Shown here piece by piece: positions 53,200 to 63,199 of a DNA stretch of 64,000 nucleotides (position 1 is the first letter of the stretch; each line of letters begins with the position of its first letter). The notes below the pieces were generated by a model, which saw only the letters and a list, made by a program, of their open reading frames with translations, was not told the origin of the DNA and did no database searches. Both the position numbers and the translations under genes were made by a program. The DNA comes from Vibrio tritonius (GTDB taxonomy: Bacteria; Pseudomonadota; Gammaproteobacteria; Enterobacterales; Vibrionaceae): assembly GCF_001547935.1 (NCBI RefSeq), contig NZ_AP014636.1, positions 1,426,001-1,490,000 of the forward strand. The letters run 5' to 3'.

Positions 53200-56073
53200 A
53201 TGAAAAAGCATCGTTATTCGCTGAGTATTCACATTAGTAGCTTATTTTTGGCACTCACGACACTCATCGGCGTTATATTGATTCTGGTTAGTTACCAGCA
53301 CTCTCAACAGCTGTTACTTGGCAGTGCTAAAGCGGTCAGCCAAGAAAATAGCCAAAAGCTGCAATCCGAGTTCCAGCGTAGTACGGCGCCTATTTTCTCC
53401 GCATTAGACTTTATGGCCAACAGCTCATTTGTCCATAACGATAAGCCCATTTACGAGGAGGCGCGCTGGCTCTCATCGCTAAAAATGACCTTTGAACGAA
53501 ACCCACATCTAGTAGCGCTTTATTTTGGTGCCAATAACGGCGACTTCACCATGATTCGGCCACTATTTACAGAGGATGCGCGTAAAAGATTTGAGGCACC
53601 AGAAAACGCGAGGCTATTCGTTAATCAAACCAAAACAGATGGGACAAATGACACCTACTTTCTTGACAAAGACTTTCAGGAAGTTGGATTCCACAAAACG
53701 CTGGATAATCAATATGACCCTCGTCTTCGTCCTTGGTACAAATCGGCAGAAGCAGATGGAAAAATTCGCATTACTGAACCGTACTTTTTCTTTTTTCTAA
53801 AGACATTTGGAATTACGCTATCGCGCGCCTCTAACGATGGATCCCATGTTATTGGGGCGGATTTCACTCTAGGCTCGTTATCCGACCACCTTGCAACACT
53901 CGGTACAGCAGAACACTCAAAACTCGTGATCTTTGACAGTCAATTTCGTTTACTCGCTCAACATAATACGGACTTGTCACTTTCTGATGATGCCAAAACC
54001 ATTGAAGGAAAGCTTCATAACAGCGTATTTGGTTCCGTTGCTGGTCGTATCAGCAGCCAAACCCTTTATGAAACTCAGAACTATGATGATGAAGATTGGT
54101 CTGTTACGTTAACGCCAATCAACTTAAGTGAGCATGTACAAGTACGTTTGGCAGAAGCCAATTTACAGAAGGAACTGCTCAAAGACCTTATTTCCATGCG
54201 TAACGAACAGGTTTCTATTGCAATTGGGTTGCTTCTAATATCCTATGTCTTGGTATGGTTTATTTCACAACGACTCGCCCGCCCACTGGTGCATTTGGTT
54301 GAACAAACACGCAATATCACTCGGTTTGACTTCAAAAAAACCCGTTACCCCAGAACCATGATTCGTGAGCTCGGCGACTTAACCCAGTCGATTCAACTCA
54401 TGGAGCACACGTTAACCGACTTATTAAAACTGCTGCGCGAAACAGCATCCAATAGCCAGTTTGATGTATTAGCAAAAACAATAGCGCGTCAAAGTTACAT
54501 GATTACTAAAGCTGAAACCATTCAGCTTTATACCTTTGATCAACAGGATCTATCTTTCTCGGTAGTCACCAATCATGCCATTATTCCATTTAAAATAGAT
54601 CTCAATCAATTGATTGCAGACACGCCTTGGTTCATGTCAGAACTTCGAAGTGGCAACACCATACATTTGCATCGTGAAGATAACTGGCTACGTAAATACC
54701 ATAAGCAAATCTATAATTCTGATCTCTATTTTTTCCCGCTGCTTAACCGTGACCGACAATTAGTGGGTTTGCTGAACTTGGGCTATGAACGAGCAATATC
54801 CCAAAGCCAACTTGATAAACACGCTTTCTTACGTGAGCTGTTAAGTTTTGCCGAAATCGCCAAAGACAACATCGACAAAATGCAGCAACAAAAAGACATG
54901 CTCAACTCGTTTGTTGAACTCATTGCGTCCTCGATTGATACCAAATCGCCTTACACTGGCGGACATTGTCAGCGGGTGCCAGAACTAACGAAAATGCTGG
55001 CTAAAGCAGCGGTTGACGACAAGCAATATTTTGCCAATTTTGCAATGAACAACGAGCAGTGGGAAGAACTCAACCTTGCCGCTTGGCTACATGATTGCGG
55101 CAAAATCACGACCCCTGAATACGTGATAGATAAAGCCACCAAACTTGAAACCATCTATGACCGAATTCACGAAGTTCGCATGCGCTTTGAATTACTGAAG
55201 AGCGAAGCAGAAGTCGAATATTGGCAGCAAATGGCTCAGGGCGGGGATGAAAAAGCTCTGAAACAAGCCCTCACTCAGCGCCATCAACAGCTCGACGATG
55301 ACTTTGCTTTCATCGCACAATGTAATGTGGGCAGTGAAGCGATGTCCGAAGAAGCGGTTAAACGTCTTAATTCGATTGCAACGCAACAATGGAAGAGAAC
55401 GATTGACGACTCATTAGGTGTGTCTTGGATGGAAGCAGCGCAACATGGATATTCTGGCGAACTGCCTGTCATGGAGCCTTTACTTGCAGATAAGCCTCAT
55501 CACAAAGTACCGTGGGCGAAAGACGAACATCGCTATCAACATGGTGACCAGTTTACCCTTACGCCAAATGAATATCGTTTTAATCGAGGCGAGCTTTATA
55601 ACCTCAGTGTGCGCTACGGCACCCTAACAGAAGAAGAACGTTTCATCATCAATGACCATATTGTGCAAACCATCTTGATGTTAAATAAGCTTCCTTATCC
55701 AAAACACCTGCAACAGGTTCCAGAAATCGCAGGAAACCACCATGAAAGGCTTGATGGTACTGGATACCCAAGAGGTTTAAATGAACAGCAACTGAGTTTG
55801 CCAGCTAAAATGATGGCCATTGCTGATGTATTTGAAGCGCTCACATCAGCCGATCGCCCATACAAAAAAGCCAAGAAGCTCAGCGAAGCAATCAACATCA
55901 TGACCAAGATGGCCACCAGCGGCCATCTAGACCCTAAACTCTATTTGCTGTTTTTAGAACAAGATGTCTATCTCGAGTATGCATCGAGGTTTTTGCGCCC
56001 AGAGCAGTGTAATAACGTCGAAAAATCTGACCATGTCCGTCAAATAAAAAGCTATCTTAACACGCCATTCTAG
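53200..56073 (+). CDS. HD-GYP cyclic-di-GMP phosphodiesterase with Cache, HAMP and GAF domains
   Basis: 957 residues from ATG 53200 (AGGGA 6 nt upstream); the longer frame from 53056 has no ribosome site. Order: TM1 (about 12-33), periplasmic Cache sensor (about 35-320), TM2 (about 335-355), HAMP (IPRTMIRELGDLTQS-like region), GAF-like (about 415-570), then HD-GYP (about 595-915). The HD part has TGGHCQRVPELT and AAWLHDCGKI; the GYP part has GNHHERLDGTGYPRGL. Between them sits a large extra segment of about 150 residues. It degrades c-di-GMP and would favour motility over biofilm. It lies upstream of zwf-pgl-gnd, as I recall for V. cholerae. Confidence 0.92.
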   Translation: MKKHRYSLSIHISSLFLALTTLIGVILILVSYQHSQQLLLGSAKAVSQENSQKLQSEFQRSTAPIFSALDFMANSSFVHNDKPIYEEARWLSSLKMTFERNPHLVALYFGANNGDFTMIRPLFTEDARKRFEAPENARLFVNQTKTDGTNDTYFLDKDFQEVGFHKTLDNQYDPRLRPWYKSAEADGKIRITEPYFFFFLKTFGITLSRASNDGSHVIGADFTLGSLSDHLATLGTAEHSKLVIFDSQFRLLAQHNTDLSLSDDAKTIEGKLHNSVFGSVAGRISSQTLYETQNYDDEDWSVTLTPINLSEHVQVRLAEANLQKELLKDLISMRNEQVSIAIGLLLISYVLVWFISQRLARPLVHLVEQTRNITRFDFKKTRYPRTMIRELGDLTQSIQLMEHTLTDLLKLLRETASNSQFDVLAKTIARQSYMITKAETIQLYTFDQQDLSFSVVTNHAIIPFKIDLNQLIADTPWFMSELRSGNTIHLHREDNWLRKYHKQIYNSDLYFFPLLNRDRQLVGLLNLGYERAISQSQLDKHAFLRELLSFAEIAKDNIDKMQQQKDMLNSFVELIASSIDTKSPYTGGHCQRVPELTKMLAKAAVDDKQYFANFAMNNEQWEELNLAAWLHDCGKITTPEYVIDKATKLETIYDRIHEVRMRFELLKSEAEVEYWQQMAQGGDEKALKQALTQRHQQLDDDFAFIAQCNVGSEAMSEEAVKRLNSIATQQWKRTIDDSLGVSWMEAAQHGYSGELPVMEPLLADKPHHKVPWAKDEHRYQHGDQFTLTPNEYRFNRGELYNLSVRYGTLTEEERFIINDHIVQTILMLNKLPYPKHLQQVPEIAGNHHERLDGTGYPRGLNEQQLSLPAKMMAIADVFEALTSADRPYKKAKKLSEAINIMTKMATSGHLDPKLYLLFLEQDVYLEYASRFLRPEQCNNVEKSDHVRQIKSYLNTPF

Positions 56074-56402
56074 CCGCACCTCTAGCGCAACGCCCTAAAA
56101 TAGGGCGTTGCCAGCCACCACTACCGCAAGAAATATTGATCAAATAACAAGAAATGCTGTAATAAAGCACCATAAGTGAGCATCAATAGTTGATGTATGT
56201 CAAAGAGTCGTAGACAATAGGACCTTAGCTCTGTTTCAGAGATCCGCGTGAAACAAATGAAACGAGCCATACCTCTGACGTAAGGGTATAACGGTTCTAT
56301 CTATTAGTTTTATCGATTACAGTAATAGACGTAGCCTACTTTTTATTTGTGTATTGCGCTGCTAGGGTGTGCGCATACAAAATACCTCGTTTTAAGGGAA
56401 AG
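56074..56402 (+). other. Intergenic region upstream of zwf
   Basis: Starts with a 10-pair hairpin CAACGCCCTA / TAGGGCGTTG (56088-56110) that ends the HD-GYP gene. It then has an unexplained, moderately structured stretch (56200-56300) with short inverted repeats such as GGACC..., CTCTGTTTCAGAG and TACCTCTGACGTAAGGGTA. It contains no open frame. It could hold a 5' leader or small RNA, but no family was recognised. Confidence 0.5.
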
Positions 56403-57908
56403 ATGATGGTAATACCTGAAAACAGTAGCATCGTAATTTTCGGTGCTTCGGGAGATTTAACTTACCGTAAGTTAATTCCCGCTTTGTATCATTTGTACGC
56501 TAACGATCAACTGCCAAAATCATTCGCCATTCTTGGTGTAAGCCGTACTGAGTACAGCGATGAGTCCTACCGTGATAAGTTGAAAAAATCACTACAGGAA
56601 TTGGAAAAAACCGAACCAGCTATCTTAGACGCATTCTGCGAACACCTTCACTATCAACCCGTTAATACTTCCGATGTTGATGACTATGCAAAGCTGAGTT
56701 CCCGTCTAGACCAACTGGCAACAGATTATCAATTTGAACAGCGTAACACTCTGTTCTACCTCGCTACTCCTCCAAGCCTTTATGGCGTCGTTCCTGGTTG
56801 TCTTGCCGCTCACGGCCTTAATGATGAAACCCACGGCTGGAAACGCATCATTATTGAAAAACCATTTGGTTACGACCTTGAGTCCGCTCAAGCGCTGGAT
56901 ATTGAAATTCACCGCCACTTCCAAGAACATCAAATTTATCGTATTGACCACTACCTCGGCAAAGAAACCGTGCAAAATATGCTGGTTTTCCGCTTCGCCA
57001 ACGGTATGTTCGAACCACTATGGAACCGCAACTTCGTTGACTACGTGGAAATTACTGGGGCTGAGTTCCTAGGCGTAGAAGAACGGGGGGGCTACTACGA
57101 TGGTTCGGGCGCAGTACGTGATATGTTCCAAAACCACTTACTGCAAGTGCTTGCCATGATGACCATGGAACCACCAGCGGCAATTAATGCGAACTCTATT
57201 CGTAACGAAGTGAATAAAGTGCTGCAGAGCCTGCAACCATTAAGTGAAGACGACTTGCGTAACAACTTAGTGCTGGGTCAATACACCGAATCTGAAGTTC
57301 GTGGCAAATTCCTTAAAGGTTACCGTGATGAACACGGAGTTGCTGATGATTCACGCACTGAGACGTACATGGCGTTGAAAATGTTCATCAACAACTGGCG
57401 TTGGAATGGCGTACCTTTTTACGTGCGCTCAGGCAAACGATTACCAACTCGCGTAACGGAAGTGGTGATTCACTTCAAACCTACGCCACACCCTGTGTTC
57501 GCACAAACCGCTCCAGAAAACAAATTGATCCTACGAATCCAGCCGGATGAAGGTATCTTGATGAGCTTTGGTTTAAAAGAGCCAGGCGCAGGTTTCAACG
57601 CTAAAGAAGTATCAATGGATTTCCATTACGCCTCTTTAGAAGAAACCCAAATGCTGACCGCTTACGAACGTCTACTGCTAGACGCTCTAAATGGTGACGC
57701 AACCCTATTTGCTCGTACCGATGCGGTAGAAGCATGCTGGAAATTCGTGCAACCAATTCTCGACTTTAAACAGGACCCACAAGCGCTATATGGATATGCT
57801 TGTGGTACTTGGGGCCCGAAAGAGTCTGACGAGTTACTCAAACGTGATGGTCGAGATTGGCGTTACCCATGTAAAAATTTAACTAATACGGATTATTGCG
57901 AATTATGA
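56403..57908 (+). CDS. zwf: Glucose-6-phosphate 1-dehydrogenase
   Basis: 501 residues; catalyses the first step of the oxidative pentose-phosphate pathway with NADP. The cofactor loop is [19 protein letters not shown], the active-site signature is [14 protein letters not shown], and [12 protein letters not shown] precedes it. ATG 56403 follows AAGGG; a second ATG at 56406 is also possible. The frame upstream to 56349 lacks support. The stop overlaps the pgl ATG (ATGA), so translation is coupled. Confidence 0.97.
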   Translation: MMVIPENSSIVIFGASGDLTYRKLIPALYHLYANDQLPKSFAILGVSRTEYSDESYRDKLKKSLQELEKTEPAILDAFCEHLHYQPVNTSDVDDYAKLSSRLDQLATDYQFEQRNTLFYLATPPSLYGVVPGCLAAHGLNDETHGWKRIIIEKPFGYDLESAQALDIEIHRHFQEHQIYRIDHYLGKETVQNMLVFRFANGMFEPLWNRNFVDYVEITGAEFLGVEERGGYYDGSGAVRDMFQNHLLQVLAMMTMEPPAAINANSIRNEVNKVLQSLQPLSEDDLRNNLVLGQYTESEVRGKFLKGYRDEHGVADDSRTETYMALKMFINNWRWNGVPFYVRSGKRLPTRVTEVVIHFKPTPHPVFAQTAPENKLILRIQPDEGILMSFGLKEPGAGFNAKEVSMDFHYASLEETQMLTAYERLLLDALNGDATLFARTDAVEACWKFVQPILDFKQDPQALYGYACGTWGPKESDELLKRDGRDWRYPCKNLTNTDYCEL

Positions 57909-58621
57909 TTAAGCCTAGAATCTTCCCTTCAGCAACCGACGTTGTTGAAAGCATTGCTAATGACATGAAAGCCTACAGTGAAAAAGGTCAGCCGGTTCAT
58001 ATCTCACTGTCTGGTGGTAGCACACCTAAAATGTTATTCAAACTATTGGCGACAGATGCTTACGCAACATCCATTCAATGGAACAACCTCCACTTCTGGT
58101 GGGGTGATGAGCGTTGTGTAGCACCTGACGATGCTGAAAGTAACTTTGGTGAAGCCAATACACTCTTGTTCAGCAAAATCGACATTCCTGCGGCGAACAT
58201 TCACCGTATTCTAGGTGAAAACGAGCCTGAACAAGAAGCAGAACGTTTTGCTAAAGAAATGGCAGACGTGATCCCATGTGTTAATGGCACGCCTGTTTTC
58301 GATTGGATTCTACTTGGCGTTGGCCCTGACGGCCACACTGCTTCTCTTTTCCCTGGTAAAACCGATTACACCGATGAGCGTTTAGCTATCGTGGCATCTC
58401 ACCCTGAGTCAGGCCAACTACGTGTATCAAAAACCGCGAAAGTACTAGAAGCAGCCAAACGTATTAGTTACCTTGTGCTTGGCGCAGGTAAACAAGACAT
58501 CGTTTATGAAATTCACACTACTCCTGCTGAGCAGCTTCCTTACCCAGCAGCAAAAGTTCAGTCAAAAACTGGCGATACAGAGTGGTATTTAGATATTGAC
58601 GCAGCAGCAAAAATTGCGTGA
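57905..58621 (+). CDS. pgl: 6-phosphogluconolactonase
   Basis: 238 residues of the DevB/SOL family. It hydrolyses 6-phosphogluconolactone to 6-phosphogluconate. Motifs: [34 protein letters not shown], and [17 protein letters not shown] with the catalytic His. It starts inside the zwf stop codon (ATGA overlap) and ends 10 bp before gnd, forming a three-gene operon. Confidence 0.97.
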   Translation: MIKPRIFPSATDVVESIANDMKAYSEKGQPVHISLSGGSTPKMLFKLLATDAYATSIQWNNLHFWWGDERCVAPDDAESNFGEANTLLFSKIDIPAANIHRILGENEPEQEAERFAKEMADVIPCVNGTPVFDWILLGVGPDGHTASLFPGKTDYTDERLAIVASHPESGQLRVSKTAKVLEAAKRISYLVLGAGKQDIVYEIHTTPAEQLPYPAAKVQSKTGDTEWYLDIDAAAKIA

Positions 58622-58631
58622 GGAGAAAAAA

Positions 58632-60080
58632 ATGAAAGGTGATATCGGCGTAATTGGCCTAGCAGTAATGGGTCAGAACCTGATCCTAAACATGAACGAC
58701 CACGGCTTTAAAGTGGTAGCGCATAACCGTACCGCTGCGAAAGTGGATGAGTTCCTAGAAGGCCCAGCAAAAGGCACTAACATCATTGGTGCTCACACTC
58801 TGGAAGAGCTTGTAGAGAAACTAGAAAAACCTCGCAAAGTAATGCTAATGGTTCGTGCTGGTGCTGTTGTAGATACTTTCATCGACAACCTAGTTCCTCT
58901 ATTAGACAAAGGCGACATCATCATTGATGGTGGTAACACTAACTACCCAGATACTAACCGTCGTGTTGCTGCACTTCGTGAAAAAGGCATCCACTTCATC
59001 GGTACGGGCGTTTCTGGCGGTGAAGAAGGCGCTCGTTTCGGACCTTCAATCATGCCTGGTGGCGCACCTGAAGCTTGGGAAGCAGTTAAACCTATCTTCC
59101 AAGGCATCTCTGCGAAAACTGACGCTGGCGAGCCTTGTTGTGACTGGGTTGGTAACGACGGTGCTGGTCACTTTGTGAAAATGGTACACAACGGTATCGA
59201 ATACGGTGACATGCAGCTTATCACTGAAGCTTACCAATTCATGAAAGATGGTCTTGGTTTGAGCGGTGACGAAATGCAAGCTGTGTTTGCTGACTGGAAC
59301 AAAACTGAGCTAGACAGCTACCTAGTGGAAATCACTGCGGACATCCTTGGTTACAAAGATGAAGCAGGTCAACCACTTGTTGACAGCATCCTAGATACAG
59401 CTGGTCAAAAAGGTACTGGTAAATGGACTGGTATCAACGCGCTAGACATGGGTATTCCTCTAACGCTGATCTCTGAATCTGTATTCTCTCGTTGCCTATC
59501 TGCACTGAAAGACCAACGTGTTGCTGCTGAAGAACTATTCGGCAAAAAAGACACTAAAGTTTCTGGTGATAAACAAGAGTGGGTTGATGCACTACGCCAA
59601 GCGCTACTTGCATCAAAAATCATCTCTTACGCACAAGGCTTTATGCTAATGCGTGAAGCATCAAACGAAAACAACTGGGATCTAAACTACGGTAACGTAG
59701 CCCTAATGTGGCGTGGTGGTTGTATCATCCGCTCTGCATTCCTAGGTAACATTCGTGATGCATTCGCTAACAACCCTGATCTTGCGTTCCTAGGTTCTGA
59801 TGCTTACTTCAAAGGCATCCTAGACAACTGCCAAGCAGCATGGCGTAAAGTGGCAGCGAAATCGCTAGAAGTAGGTATTCCAATGCCTTGTACTACTTCT
59901 GCATTGAGCTTCCTAGACGGTTACACAACTGCTCGCCTTCCAGCAAACTTGCTACAAGCTCAACGTGACTACTTCGGCGCGCACACTTATGAGCGTCTAG
60001 ACCGTCCACGTGGTGAGTTCTTCCACACTAACTGGACTGGTACTGGCGGCGACACAGCGTCTACTACTTACGACGTATAA
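58632..60080 (+). CDS. gnd: 6-phosphogluconate dehydrogenase, decarboxylating
   Basis: 482 residues; makes ribulose 5-phosphate, CO2 and NADPH. Motifs: IGVIGLAVMGQNLILNM (NADP fold), GVSGGEEGARFGPSIMPGG, KMVHNGIEYGDMQLI with catalytic Lys, and TGINALDMGIPLTLI. ATG 58632 has AGGAG 7 nt upstream. Codon use is highly biased toward common codons, which suggests strong expression. Last gene of zwf-pgl-gnd, followed by a strong terminator. Confidence 0.98.
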   Translation: MKGDIGVIGLAVMGQNLILNMNDHGFKVVAHNRTAAKVDEFLEGPAKGTNIIGAHTLEELVEKLEKPRKVMLMVRAGAVVDTFIDNLVPLLDKGDIIIDGGNTNYPDTNRRVAALREKGIHFIGTGVSGGEEGARFGPSIMPGGAPEAWEAVKPIFQGISAKTDAGEPCCDWVGNDGAGHFVKMVHNGIEYGDMQLITEAYQFMKDGLGLSGDEMQAVFADWNKTELDSYLVEITADILGYKDEAGQPLVDSILDTAGQKGTGKWTGINALDMGIPLTLISESVFSRCLSALKDQRVAAEELFGKKDTKVSGDKQEWVDALRQALLASKIISYAQGFMLMREASNENNWDLNYGNVALMWRGGCIIRSAFLGNIRDAFANNPDLAFLGSDAYFKGILDNCQAAWRKVAAKSLEVGIPMPCTTSALSFLDGYTTARLPANLLQAQRDYFGAHTYERLDRPRGEFFHTNWTGTGGDTASTTYDV

Positions 60081-60133
60081 TCTTAGTGTAAAGGTTTCCA
60101 CCCCGACACTACGCCTCAAAAATACGCCAAAAG

Positions 60134-60160
60134 GAGGATGTTAACCTAGTTAACATCCTC
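60134..60160 (+). terminator. Rho-independent terminator of zwf-pgl-gnd
   Basis: Twelve-pair stem GAGGATGTTAAC / GTTAACATCCTC with a CTA loop, then TATTTTTT. Confidence 0.95.
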
Positions 60161-60198
60161 TATTTTTTACACGGTATCGTAACGAGGAGATGTCCACG

Positions 60199-60351
60199 AT
60201 GTTTAACCATTACTATGCTCTGACCGCAGAAACCGCTGCCTTAAAACAGATTGATCAAGAGCAAGAAAAGGACACGCCAAACGAAACGGAAATTCTTCGC
60301 CAATTATGGGTGAAGCAGGCGCAGGAAGATGGTGGTTTGAAAAAAAACTAA
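60199..60351 (+). CDS. 50-residue small protein downstream of gnd
   Basis: ATG 60199 has GGAG 8 nt upstream and encodes MFNHYYALTAETAALKQIDQ, then an acidic, Gln/Glu-rich helical stretch, ending EDGGLKKN. It lies between two intrinsic terminators, so it is its own small unit or is made by read-through of the gnd terminator. There is no membrane segment. The clean ribosome site, amphipathic composition and own terminator argue that it is real. Function unknown. Confidence 0.65.
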   Translation: MFNHYYALTAETAALKQIDQEQEKDTPNETEILRQLWVKQAQEDGGLKKN

Positions 60352-60371
60352 CCAAGTCTTTTTCAGGGATA

Positions 60372-60401
60372 AAAAAGAGCACAACTGCATGTGCTCTTTT
60401 T
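60372..60401 (+). terminator. Rho-independent terminator of the small gene
   Basis: Stem AAAAAGAGCACA / TGTGCTCTTTTT with a 6-nt loop; the right arm ends in a T-run. It is 21 bp after the stop. Confidence 0.92.
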
Positions 60402-60464
60402 CGTTTCTGTATTCAGTGTGATAGTCAATTCACTTACATCACCGAAATGGCCATTATTCGATGA

Positions 60465-62204
60465 TTATTGGACTCTAAATCGCCCTACCACTTCAGACAA
60501 GTCGCTCGATGTTGTGCCTAAATCGGTACTGATCGCATCGGTTCTTGAGGCGTTTTGGTTCAGGCCTTCAATCAACTGTTGAATCTGCGCCATGTTACGG
60601 CTGATTTCTGAGGTCACGTGGCTTTGCTCTTCCGCAGAAGTTGCCATTAACGTATTCAAATCGTTAATCTCCACCACCGATGACGTCATCGTATTGAGTG
60701 ACTCCATCACCTTATTTGTGTTATCGGCTGTCGCTTCACAGCTGCGACGAGTCGATTCCATCTTAGTCACCACATTATCTGTAGTTTGGCGAAGCTTAGT
60801 CAGCATCTCATTAATTTTGCCGGTGCTCTGCTGGGTACGACTCGCAAGAGCGCGTACTTCATCAGCCACCACCGCAAAACCGCGACCTTGTTCACCAGCT
60901 CGGGCCGCTTCAATCGCCGCGTTAAGAGCCAATAGGTTAGTTTGTTCAGCGATTTCACCTATCACTTGCAGCACACCTTCGATTTGACGTGTATCTTCGC
61001 TCATGGCTGCGATTGTACCCGCCATATCGGTAACGTCGGTTTCCAATGCATTGACACTGCCAACCGCGTGATTAATTACCACTTTCGATTCACTCGCATA
61101 ACTGCTTGCCGTTTCCGTTAATTTAGCCGCATCGGTTGCACTTTGAGCAATAGACCCCGCCGTAGCATTCATCTCTTCAATCGCGGTAATAACCTGTTCC
61201 GTTTCTACGGTATGAGCATTTAACGCTGTTACGTTTGAACGAGACTGCTCTCCCAACAATGCAATTGCTGAATCAATTTGCGATGAAGATTGAGACACTT
61301 CAATGAACATCCCTTGCAGTTGTTCAATAAAGCGGTTAATTGACGCACTAATTTGTCCAATTTCATCTTGTGAGGCAACATCAAGACGCTGAGTTAAGTC
61401 ACCGTCACCTTGTGACAAATCGGCCACCAAGGCTTTCAAGCGCATTAAAGGTTTAAACGCTAAGTTAAGAGAGACAATGCTTAGTGAGATAACCACTGCA
61501 GCACAAATCAGCAGTGCTAGTGTGATCTTCCAGTTCAAACGGTCGGTGTTCGCCTGAATGCGATCTTTATCGATGTAGCCATTAAGCTGCCATTGATTCT
61601 CCGCCACACTGATGGTTTTGCTGATTTTAGTAAGGTTGTCACCTTTTTTATTCGAGTAAATCGTTGTGCCATTGCCTGAAATTAACTCAAGGTAACTTCC
61701 CTCTAGCGCATACTGCTGGAGTACGTTTTGCAGGCTGGTTAAATCAATGACAAAAAAGTCGACGGAATCGTCTGGACGACGTTGAGAGATGGTAATGGTA
61801 GGACGCTCACCCTCTAGTGTCACAGAACTAATTGCGGGCTTCTCTGTTTGCTTTTCTGCACTTGAGACATAAGCTTCTGCTTTGTCATCGTCCATATTAC
61901 CGCTTTCATCGAACGCATATCCATTGACGACTTTAACAATGCGATAAAAACCGGTGCTAGTTTTAGTATCAGCAATATCCATCATGCTGAAGTTGAGGCT
62001 TTTAGCGAGGTTAATTTTGGTTTTTAGCTCGCTCTCTAGTTTTTGATCAACTAATTCGATGTTGTGTTCAATATTTTTTGTATCGGTTTGCGCGATATAG
62101 TTACTAATAAAATAGTTAACGCTCATATACGCCACCAAAATGGTCGCAGTAATAATCGCGATAATTACTAGTATTATCTTATTTTTAAACGAAAAGCTTC
62201 GCAT
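60465..62204 (-). CDS. Methyl-accepting chemotaxis protein with Cache sensor
   Basis: 579 residues. TM1 (about 10-30), periplasmic Cache-type sensor (about 31-255, with [18 protein letters not shown] and [14 protein letters not shown]), TM2 (about 256-280), HAMP ([18 protein letters not shown]) and signalling domain with [20 protein letters not shown] and [18 protein letters not shown]. The C terminus ends VVGRFRVQ, with no CheR-binding NWETF-like pentapeptide. Double-Cache receptors usually bind amino acids or organic acids; the ligand is not predictable. The frame is intact, unlike the receptor at 5031. Confidence 0.95.
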   Translation of the reverse strand: MRSFSFKNKIILVIIAIITATILVAYMSVNYFISNYIAQTDTKNIEHNIELVDQKLESELKTKINLAKSLNFSMMDIADTKTSTGFYRIVKVVNGYAFDESGNMDDDKAEAYVSSAEKQTEKPAISSVTLEGERPTITISQRRPDDSVDFFVIDLTSLQNVLQQYALEGSYLELISGNGTTIYSNKKGDNLTKISKTISVAENQWQLNGYIDKDRIQANTDRLNWKITLALLICAAVVISLSIVSLNLAFKPLMRLKALVADLSQGDGDLTQRLDVASQDEIGQISASINRFIEQLQGMFIEVSQSSSQIDSAIALLGEQSRSNVTALNAHTVETEQVITAIEEMNATAGSIAQSATDAAKLTETASSYASESKVVINHAVGSVNALETDVTDMAGTIAAMSEDTRQIEGVLQVIGEIAEQTNLLALNAAIEAARAGEQGRGFAVVADEVRALASRTQQSTGKINEMLTKLRQTTDNVVTKMESTRRSCEATADNTNKVMESLNTMTSSVVEINDLNTLMATSAEEQSHVTSEISRNMAQIQQLIEGLNQNASRTDAISTDLGTTSSDLSEVVGRFRVQ

Positions 62205-62268
62205 GACACCTTATATCCTTAAAAGTGAATTGACTGTTTTGTCCACTAAATGCAGTGCTTCTAATGAC

Positions 62269-62534
62269 TATACCCAAGTAACCTCAAGATGCGGTTTCAG
62301 CGAGAATGTATTCGCTCATAGGCAAGGCACTGATTTGAATACATAGTTATTCTACGTAGAAAATCAGTAACGCAGCATAGGAGCGAATACAACTCGCCCC
62401 TTGGGAGCTCATCAACAAGCCCATTTCCGCGCCCAATGACGTTGAAAGGGAATAACCATTCCTTCCGTCATTGAGCTTGACCTGTGCTCGTTGATGAAGC
62501 TCTGAAGTCTGCATCTTGAGGTCATTTGGGTATA
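62269..62534 (-). repeat. 266-bp inverted repeat element, copy D
   Basis: Complete element in the opposite orientation to copies B and C, with a few substitutions relative to them (for example AATAACCATTCC in place of AATGACCATTCC). Terminal repeats TATACCCAAGTAACCTCAAG and GAGGTCATTTGGGTATA are present. Confidence 0.93.
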
Positions 62535-63199
62535 ATAAACGGCATATTATTTTTGGTCTTGTTTTTCCAACGGCCGCAACTGTCTGTTCATCCTTGGCGG
62601 ACAAAACACTTCGCTAAACTCGTCAAAACATTCACTTAAAAGAATTGATCTTAAGAGACATGCATTTTCCGTGTTCACTTGGCATTTCCCTGCGCAATAT
62701 CTGAACATCAAATTACAATGTTGGGGGAGTTACTTGGTATATATCCTATTAAAGCTTGCGGCTTGTTGCAATTACTAAAGTTTAATATTCTACCTATTTT
62801 GGGTGATTCACTCGCCAAGGATAAGAAAAAACAGACAATTTGAATTTAAGCAGCAGATTATGCTGCAAATTTTATGCACCCAATTGCAATGTAATAGTTT
62901 CTTATCTTTAAGAATCGCAAAATGGTATTTATTCAAATATTATCACTTCCATGCATCAGAAATAAATGCAAAGGGTCTCGTGTCCAAAGCGCATTGACGA
63001 CAAATAACGATTAAAAAACAAACATCAAATGCAACTAATTTGTTATGCAGCAGACAAGTTTGCACAGGATTTATCCGAAAAACTCGCTTTTTATGGCAAG
63101 CTATTAATTCTTTATTGCAACCAGACGTATTTCAATTTAGGTTATTGGACGTCTAAACGTCTCTGCGTTTAAACATCTGTTTTTATAAGAGGGTCTACC
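62535..63199. other. Long intergenic region upstream of the homocysteine methyltransferase
   Basis: 665 bp, mostly AT-rich and without a convincing gene. GTTACTTGGTATATA at about 62736 resembles a decayed end of the repeat element. The downstream 80 bp holds the promoter and MetJ boxes listed separately. The frames present are short and lack ribosome sites. Confidence 0.5.
63115..63178 (+). promoter_or_regulatory. Promoter with tandem MetJ boxes
   Basis: Four contiguous 8-mers GGACGTCT, AAACGTCT, CTGCGTTT and AAACATCT (63147-63178) fit the MetJ consensus AGACGTCT. A further AGACGTAT at 63123-63130 is in the same 8-bp phase (24 bp upstream). A possible promoter TTGCAA (63115-63120) and TAGGTT (63138-63143), 17 bp apart, overlaps this array. 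It indicates repression by MetJ with S-adenosylmethionine. Confidence 0.85.
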
